Source: Planctomycetota bacterium (GTDB lineage: Bacteria > Planctomycetota > Planctomycetia > Pirellulales > Pirellulaceae). Taken from it: a DNA stretch of 39,061 bases. The stretch is taken from the NCBI GenBank assembly GCA_963205385.1, contig CAUJKE010000012.1, positions 1 through 39,061 of the forward strand. The letters run 5' to 3'. Shown piece after piece: positions 34,844 through 39,061 of this stretch. Position numbers and translations under genes: made by a program. The notes under the pieces are model-generated. The model made no database searches, was not told the origin of the DNA, and saw only the letters and a list, made by a program, of their open reading frames with translations. The first letter of the stretch is position 1. Each line of letters opens with the position of its first letter.

Positions 34844-36430
34844 ATGATCCGTTTCGCGTTCCTGCTTACGCTGGCCGTGTGGTTGACTGCGAACAGTCCG
34901 TTACACGCCGCGGACCAGCCGAACATCGTCGTAATCCTCTGCGATGACCTCGGCTATGGCGACGTGCAGTGCTACGGGGGCAAAATCCCCACGCCCCACA
35001 TCGATGCCTTGGCGACCTCAGGTCTCCGCTTCACCGATGCTCACACCAGTTCGTCCGTCTGCTCGCCGACGCGCTACGGCCTGATCACCGGGCGATACAA
35101 CTGGCGCTCCCCTTTGAAGCGCGGCGTGCTCGGCGGCCTTAGCCCGCGTTTGATTGAACCCGGCCGCGCAACCATCGCCTCGCTGCTCAAAGAACACGGC
35201 TATCACACCGCGTGCATCGGCAAGTGGCACTTAGGCATGGATTGGTCCCGCCCCGCAGACAAGCCGGTGTCCGAACTCAACATCGAGCCGCGCGGGCAAG
35301 TGTTCAATGTCGATTACGGCGCCCCGATCAAGAACGGCCCCAATAGCGTTGGCTTCGATTATTACTACGGCATCAGTGCGTCGCTGGACATGGTCCCCTA
35401 CACGTTCATCGAGAACGATCACGTGGTCGAACTGCCGACGCTGGACAGTTCCTTCTTGATGATGCACGGCCGTGAAAATGGCGGCACGACGCGCAAAGGC
35501 CCCACCGCCCCCGGCTTCGACGCCGAGGATGTCTTGCCGCGCCTCGCGGAGAAGTCGTGCGAATACATCACCCAGCATGCTCCGCAGGCAAAGCAAGGGA
35601 AGCCGTTTTTTCTCTACGTCCCGTTCGCCTCGCCCCACACGCCGATCCTGCCGACCAAACCGTGGCAAGGTAAGAGCGGCATGAATCCGTATGCCGACTT
35701 TGTCATGCAGACCGATGACGCCGTCGGCCAGATTCTCGACGCGCTCGCGCAGAGCGGCGTCGCCGACAACACGCTTGTCATCTTCACCAGCGACAACGGT
35801 TGCTCCCCCCAGGCGAAATTCGACGAACTCGCCAGGTACGATCACCATCCCAGCGGCCCCCTGCGCGGCCATAAAGCCGATATTTTTGAAGGGGGCCTCC
35901 GCGTGCCGTTTATTGTGCGCTGGCCGGGGCGCGTCGCGGCGGGAAAAGAATCGGCGCAGGTGGTCTGCCTGATCGATATTCTCGCAACGGCGGCGGACAT
36001 TCTCGACATCCCAGTGCCGGAGAACGCCGCCGAGGATAGCATCAGCTTTCGGGGCGCGCTCCAAGGGGACGCCGAGGGCGGGCGTCAGCAACTTGTCTCG
36101 CACTCGATCAACGGCTCGTTCGCGATTCGTCGCGGCCCGTGGAAGCTCGCGCTCTGTCCGGATTCTGGCGGCTGGAGCGCGCCGCGTCCCGGTAGCAAGG
36201 AAGCCGAGAGTCTGCCGCCGCTGCAACTATTCAATCTGAATGACGACCTCGGCGAGACCAAGAACGTGGCCGCTGAGCATCCAGAAGTGGTCGCGGAACT
36301 CACGCAGATTCTGGAAACGCTCGTCGCCAACGGCCGCAGCACGCCAGGCCCAAAACAGGCCAACACCGGCGAAGTGAATATCCGCGCCGGCTTGCCGAAG
36401 CAGGACCGGCAGAAAGGCAAGAAGTCATGA
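34844..36430 (+). CDS. Secreted sulfatase 2
   Basis: A 528-residue type I sulfatase, 30 bp after the first. The signal peptide is MIRFAFLLTLAVWLTANSPL with cleavage near HAA (about residue 23). Motifs are ILCDDLGYGD (31-40), the formylglycine site SVCSPTRYGLITGR with Cys73, YHTACIGKWHLGMDW, and TSDNGCSP. Its size and the long insertion after the active-site block (SELNIEPRGQVFNVDYGAP) fit arylsulfatase A-like enzymes. I chose the ATG at 34844 because the signal peptide begins there; a TTG at 34826 would add six residues. The last codons overlap the next gene by four bases. Confidence 0.93.
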   Translation: MIRFAFLLTLAVWLTANSPLHAADQPNIVVILCDDLGYGDVQCYGGKIPTPHIDALATSGLRFTDAHTSSSVCSPTRYGLITGRYNWRSPLKRGVLGGLSPRLIEPGRATIASLLKEHGYHTACIGKWHLGMDWSRPADKPVSELNIEPRGQVFNVDYGAPIKNGPNSVGFDYYYGISASLDMVPYTFIENDHVVELPTLDSSFLMMHGRENGGTTRKGPTAPGFDAEDVLPRLAEKSCEYITQHAPQAKQGKPFFLYVPFASPHTPILPTKPWQGKSGMNPYADFVMQTDDAVGQILDALAQSGVADNTLVIFTSDNGCSPQAKFDELARYDHHPSGPLRGHKADIFEGGLRVPFIVRWPGRVAAGKESAQVVCLIDILATAADILDIPVPENAAEDSISFRGALQGDAEGGRQQLVSHSINGSFAIRRGPWKLALCPDSGGWSAPRPGSKEAESLPPLQLFNLNDDLGETKNVAAEHPEVVAELTQILETLVANGRSTPGPKQANTGEVNIRAGLPKQDRQKGKKS

Positions 36431-37779
36431 TGCGCTCTCTGATTGTTGTGGTCGCAGTCGCGCTGCTGAGCGCGCTCGGTGCTGAAGTCGCCATCGCGCG
36501 CCCGCCGAACGTGATCATCATTTACGCCGACGATCTCGGCTCGGTCGATCTCGGCTGTTATGGCGCTGCGGACTTGGAGACGCCCCACACCGACGCGCTC
36601 GCCGCGCGGGGCGTGCGCTTCACGCAGTTCTATTCGGCCGCGCCGGTCTGTTCTTCTTCGCGCGCCGCGCTCCTCACCGGGCGATATCCCGTCCGCTGCG
36701 GTGTGCCGGCGAACGCTGGTTCGCAACGGGGGCAGAAGTCCGGCCTGCCGGCGGCGGAGGTCACGCTCGGCGAGATGTTCGCCAGCGCCGACTACGCAAC
36801 CGCGCACATCGGCAAGTGGCATCTCGGCTACGACGATGGCCTGCTCCCCAACCAGCAAGGCTTTCAACATTCGTTCGGGCACATGGGAGGCTGCATCGAC
36901 AACTACTCCCACTTCTTCTACTGGAGCGGACCCAACGTCCATGACCTGTACCGCAACGGCCAGGAAATTCACGAAGACGGCAAGTACTTTCCCGATTTGA
37001 TGGTCGCCGAGGCGAAGACGTTTATCGATCACCATCGCGATGAGCCGTTCTTCATCTATTTTGCGATGAACTTGCCGCACTATCCGTATCAAGGGGAAGC
37101 CAAATGGCTCGAGCGGTTCAAGGACTTGCCGCACCCCCGCAATCTGTACGCGGCGTTTGTGGCGTCACAAGATGAGCGCATCGGCGCGTTGCTCAAGGCC
37201 GTCGACGATGTGAACCTCACGGACGAGACGATTGTCATCTTTCAGTCCGATAACGGTCATTCCACCGAAGAACGCGCTCACTGGGGCGGCGGCAGCGCGG
37301 GGCCCTATCGCGGCGCGAAGTTTAGCCTGTTTGAAGGGGGCATTCGCCTCCCCGCGATCATTTCCTGGCCGGGACATGTCCCAGCGGGAGAAACGCGCGG
37401 CCAGCTCGCGCACGCCTGCGACTGGCTGCCGACCTTGGCGGAGTTGTGTCAGGTGAAAATCGTGAATCCCGAGATCGACGGCGCGAGCCTCGTGGAAGTG
37501 CTGAAGGACCATCAATCCCCTTCGCCCCACAAAGTCGTGCATTGGCAAGTTGGCCTTGGTCCCGGTGCGCAGTGGGCGGTGCGGGACGGTGACTGGAAAC
37601 TGCTCGGCAACGCTCTTGACACGACCGACGGCCACAAGACCACGAAGTTCGATCTGTTTTTGGCGAACCTCGCCGACGACCCCAGCGAGCAAACGAATCA
37701 GATAGCAGCGCATCCCGACATTGTGCGACGACTTCAAGCCGAGCACGCACAGTGGGTGAAAAGCGCGGCGCAGAAGTAG
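36427..37779 (+). CDS. Secreted sulfatase 3 with CSSSR active-site variant
   Basis: A 450-residue type I sulfatase that starts inside the stop of sulfatase 2 (ATGA overlap), so the two are translationally coupled. The signal peptide is MMRSLIVVVAVALLSALGAE with cleavage near IARP. Metal site IIYADDLG (31-38) and IGKWHLGYDDG are normal. The formylglycine motif reads C-S-S-S-R with Cys75; the usual third position is Pro or Ala, so Ser here is uncommon. The rest (AALLTGRYPVRCG, QSDNGHS) is standard. Whether the maturing enzyme accepts it cannot be told from sequence. Confidence 0.92.
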   Translation: MMRSLIVVVAVALLSALGAEVAIARPPNVIIIYADDLGSVDLGCYGAADLETPHTDALAARGVRFTQFYSAAPVCSSSRAALLTGRYPVRCGVPANAGSQRGQKSGLPAAEVTLGEMFASADYATAHIGKWHLGYDDGLLPNQQGFQHSFGHMGGCIDNYSHFFYWSGPNVHDLYRNGQEIHEDGKYFPDLMVAEAKTFIDHHRDEPFFIYFAMNLPHYPYQGEAKWLERFKDLPHPRNLYAAFVASQDERIGALLKAVDDVNLTDETIVIFQSDNGHSTEERAHWGGGSAGPYRGAKFSLFEGGIRLPAIISWPGHVPAGETRGQLAHACDWLPTLAELCQVKIVNPEIDGASLVEVLKDHQSPSPHKVVHWQVGLGPGAQWAVRDGDWKLLGNALDTTDGHKTTKFDLFLANLADDPSEQTNQIAAHPDIVRRLQAEHAQWVKSAAQK

Positions 37780-37813
37780 CGCCCACGCGAATACCTCTTA
37801 CCGAGAGAGCCCC

Positions 37814-38059
37814 TTGAAAGCCTTGGAAGTCTCACGCAACGGAGTCAAGCTCTTCACCGCCGGCCTCGAGTACGGCATCGTCACCGCGAAGTTCGTACTG
37901 AGAAACCAGGTCGATCCCGTCTGGCTCAACGTCGATGGCCGCGATCAAACGACCGGCGGCCACCAGCGCTGGGCGCATCTTGCGATCGCGCTCGGCGACG
38001 AGTTCACGGTGCGCTTGGTCGATTGCGATGCCGTCGATGTTGATGCGAACCGTGATTGA
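37814..38059 (+). CDS. Small hypothetical protein after the sulfatases
   Basis: An 81-residue frame that begins with TTG (37814) preceded by GAGAG about 6 bases upstream. The sequence is strand-rich: LKALEVSRNGVKLFTAGLEYGIVTAKF (in part), VWLNVDGRD, AHLAIALGDEFTVRLVDCDAVDVDANRD. I have seen similar small proteins with an 'EVSxNGxxLxxAG' start but cannot name the family. It starts 34 bp after sulfatase 3 on the same strand and may share its transcript. Confidence 0.6.
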   Translation: MKALEVSRNGVKLFTAGLEYGIVTAKFVLRNQVDPVWLNVDGRDQTTGGHQRWAHLAIALGDEFTVRLVDCDAVDVDANRD

Positions 38060-38221
38060 CGTTTCTTGAATGAACGTCTGCGTACACGACTCTTTTCAAT
38101 ATCCCCATCACCAGGAGTATCCGCCCCAGGCGAAATGACCGATGAGCCGTTTGCGTTGTTTCTCGAAGGGCGCCGGGTCCAATTGTGCGAGAATCCTAAA
38201 TACATCCCGAAGGAGAACCCG

Positions 38222-38440
38222 ATGAAACTCACGGCCGTTTTTATGGAAGTTCCCGAAGGTTATATCGCCTTTATCGAGGAACTCCCCGGTGCGAACACAC
38301 AGGGCGAAACGCTCGAAGAGACGCGCAAGAACCTCAAGGAAGCGGTTCAGATGGTACTTGACGCGAATCGCGAGGTCGCGGCGCGTTCCATTGCCGGTAA
38401 GCAAGTATCCCGCGAACCCTTTAATCTCTCGTCATCATGA
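38222..38440 (+). CDS. HicB-like antitoxin (orphan)
   Basis: A 72-residue protein with the HicB fold pattern: MKLTAVFMEVPEGYIAFIEELPG, ANTQGETLEETRKNLKEAVQ (each shown as a motif), then a short tail. The strand-strand-helix start and the GETLEEA-like helix are typical of HicB antitoxins, which normally pair with a HicA ribonuclease. AAGGAG lies 6 bases before the ATG at 38222. An ATG overlaps its stop codon (38437), as in hicBA operons, but the 58-codon frame there does not resemble HicA. This is therefore an orphan or a decayed locus. Confidence 0.75.
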   Translation: MKLTAVFMEVPEGYIAFIEELPGANTQGETLEETRKNLKEAVQMVLDANREVAARSIAGKQVSREPFNLSSS

Positions 38441-38492
38441 AGCGAGTCGAATCGAGGAAGCATCCACACGGCGCCAATCTCAACCGCGGCGT

Positions 38493-39061
38493 CTACCTCA
38501 CCCGCGTCATCTCGAACAAATTTGTCGCTTGCGGCCCGAGAAAACCTTCGAAGCGGCTGTATTTGCCGGAGGCGGGGTCGGGGAGTAGGTCGCGCTGGGC
38601 GAGTTCAAAGTAAGCGTAGGTCCAAGGCATGGTGGTCGGCTGGCCGTGGTCGAGCACGTCGACGTCGATCGTCACCGCTTCGGTCGCGGTCTGGCGCAGT
38701 TTGCTGCCGGGATCGCCTTCGATCTCTTCCTTCATCGGCACGCCCGCCTTCTTGAGCGCGGCGACGGTCTTCTCGATGTCGTCGAGTGCATCGACCTGGT
38801 GCGAATTGACGAGCGACGTGAAGTGGTTGACATTATACCCATGCACGAGCGTCCAGGCCGCATACTGGCTCTCCTCGTTGGCCTTGGTCACAAGCTCCTG
38901 CTCAACCAGCGGCCAGGGCAACTCCTGGAATTGCTTGACGATGGTGGCCAATAGCGCGTTCCGCGCGTCTGCGTCGAGTTGCTCCACGTCGCGCAATTGG
39001 GCCAGCGTGTTGAGTTCGACCTCGGGGCGATGTCCGACAATCGCCGCCGCGATGCCGTCGC
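38493..39061 (-). CDS. DUF1338-type protein, C-terminal part (partial)
   Basis: The frame stays open to the right edge, so the start lies outside the window. About 189 residues are visible. The segment WTLVHGYNVNHFTSLV contains the His of the DUF1338 metal site, and it is followed by VDALDDIEKTVAALKKAGVPM and, near the end, PWTYAYFELAQRD and GFLGPQATNLFEMT. DUF1338 enzymes (YdcJ/HglS group) are iron-dependent 2-oxoadipate dioxygenase/decarboxylases that form D-2-hydroxyglutarate in lysine breakdown; this is established for characterised members. It is convergent with the orphan hicB-like gene. The rest of the metal site cannot be checked. Confidence 0.8.
   Translation of the reverse strand, partial: DGIAAAIVGHRPEVELNTLAQLRDVEQLDADARNALLATIVKQFQELPWPLVEQELVTKANEESQYAAWTLVHGYNVNHFTSLVNSHQVDALDDIEKTVAALKKAGVPMKEEIEGDPGSKLRQTATEAVTIDVDVLDHGQPTTMPWTYAYFELAQRDLLPDPASGKYSRFEGFLGPQATNLFEMTRVR

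Noticed and set aside
38437-38613. 58-codon frame in the position of hicA
   Set aside because: Does not contain HicA motifs and is mostly antisense to the DUF1338 gene.

Overview
The window reads as chromosomal DNA of a planctomycete, most likely near the Pirellulales. The evidence is a large secreted tandem-95 repeat protein with the planctomycete-type N-terminal LENLEDRRLLA motif, a cluster of three secreted sulfatases, Tat-exported Gfo/Idh/MocA and prenyltransferase-repeat proteins, a large 'FDPYRRWLGI' protein of a planctomycete type, and high GC with long antisense shadow ORFs. The assignment is by protein style; no rRNA or other marker is present.

Left part (1-7.3 kb, all minus strand): a replication cluster read in the order dnaA, dnaN, dciA (DUF721), gyrB, with a cysteine desulfurase upstream of dnaA. 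The usual recF position between dnaN and gyrB is taken by dciA. DnaA is short: it lacks the N-terminal domain I/II and has altered AAA+ sensor segments, but keeps a normal DNA-binding domain IV. No cluster of canonical DnaA boxes was found, so an origin is not placed.

Middle-left (7.3-18.2 kb): mostly small housekeeping, stress or envelope genes. They are a DUF2442 protein, a membrane-anchored protein, a TlpA-like thioredoxin, a Tat-exported prenyltransferase-repeat protein, UspA, a PhnB-like VOC protein, a very small lipoprotein, a 2-Cys peroxiredoxin, an LssY_C protein, a glycine-rich secreted protein, and a large membrane protein with a J-like N-terminus. Gaps between them carry repeat-like DNA: a 14-bp tandem duplication, a 73-bp dyad, an AT-rich dispersed repeat, a REP-like element touching the lssY-type stop codon, and a strong bidirectional terminator.

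Middle (18.5-27.4 kb): two ABC ATPase genes (a LolD/MacB-type ATPase without permease and a fused OppD-OppF-type ATPase), a GT32-type glycosyltransferase, a gene-poor stretch of about 950 bp with operator-like palindromes, then the 1437-residue tandem-95 surface protein. Two of its 14 repeats are identical in protein but differ by synonymous changes.

Right part (27.7-39 kb): a Tat-exported Gfo/Idh/MocA oxidoreductase, a VOC protein, a metal P1B-type ATPase with a TPC motif and no metal-binding domain, a flavin-dependent halogenase-like oxidoreductase, then three co-directional secreted sulfatases and a small hypothetical gene. At the edge lie an orphan HicB-like antitoxin gene and the 3' part of a DUF1338 (2-oxoadipate dioxygenase/decarboxylase-like) gene. 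The sulfatases probably act on sulfated polysaccharides. No sulfatase-maturing enzyme lies in the window. I did not see a clearly new multi-gene system. The best candidates for a second look are the reduced DnaA beside DciA, the intragenic repeat conversion, the dispersed intergenic repeats, and the halogenase-like/sulfatase neighbourhood.
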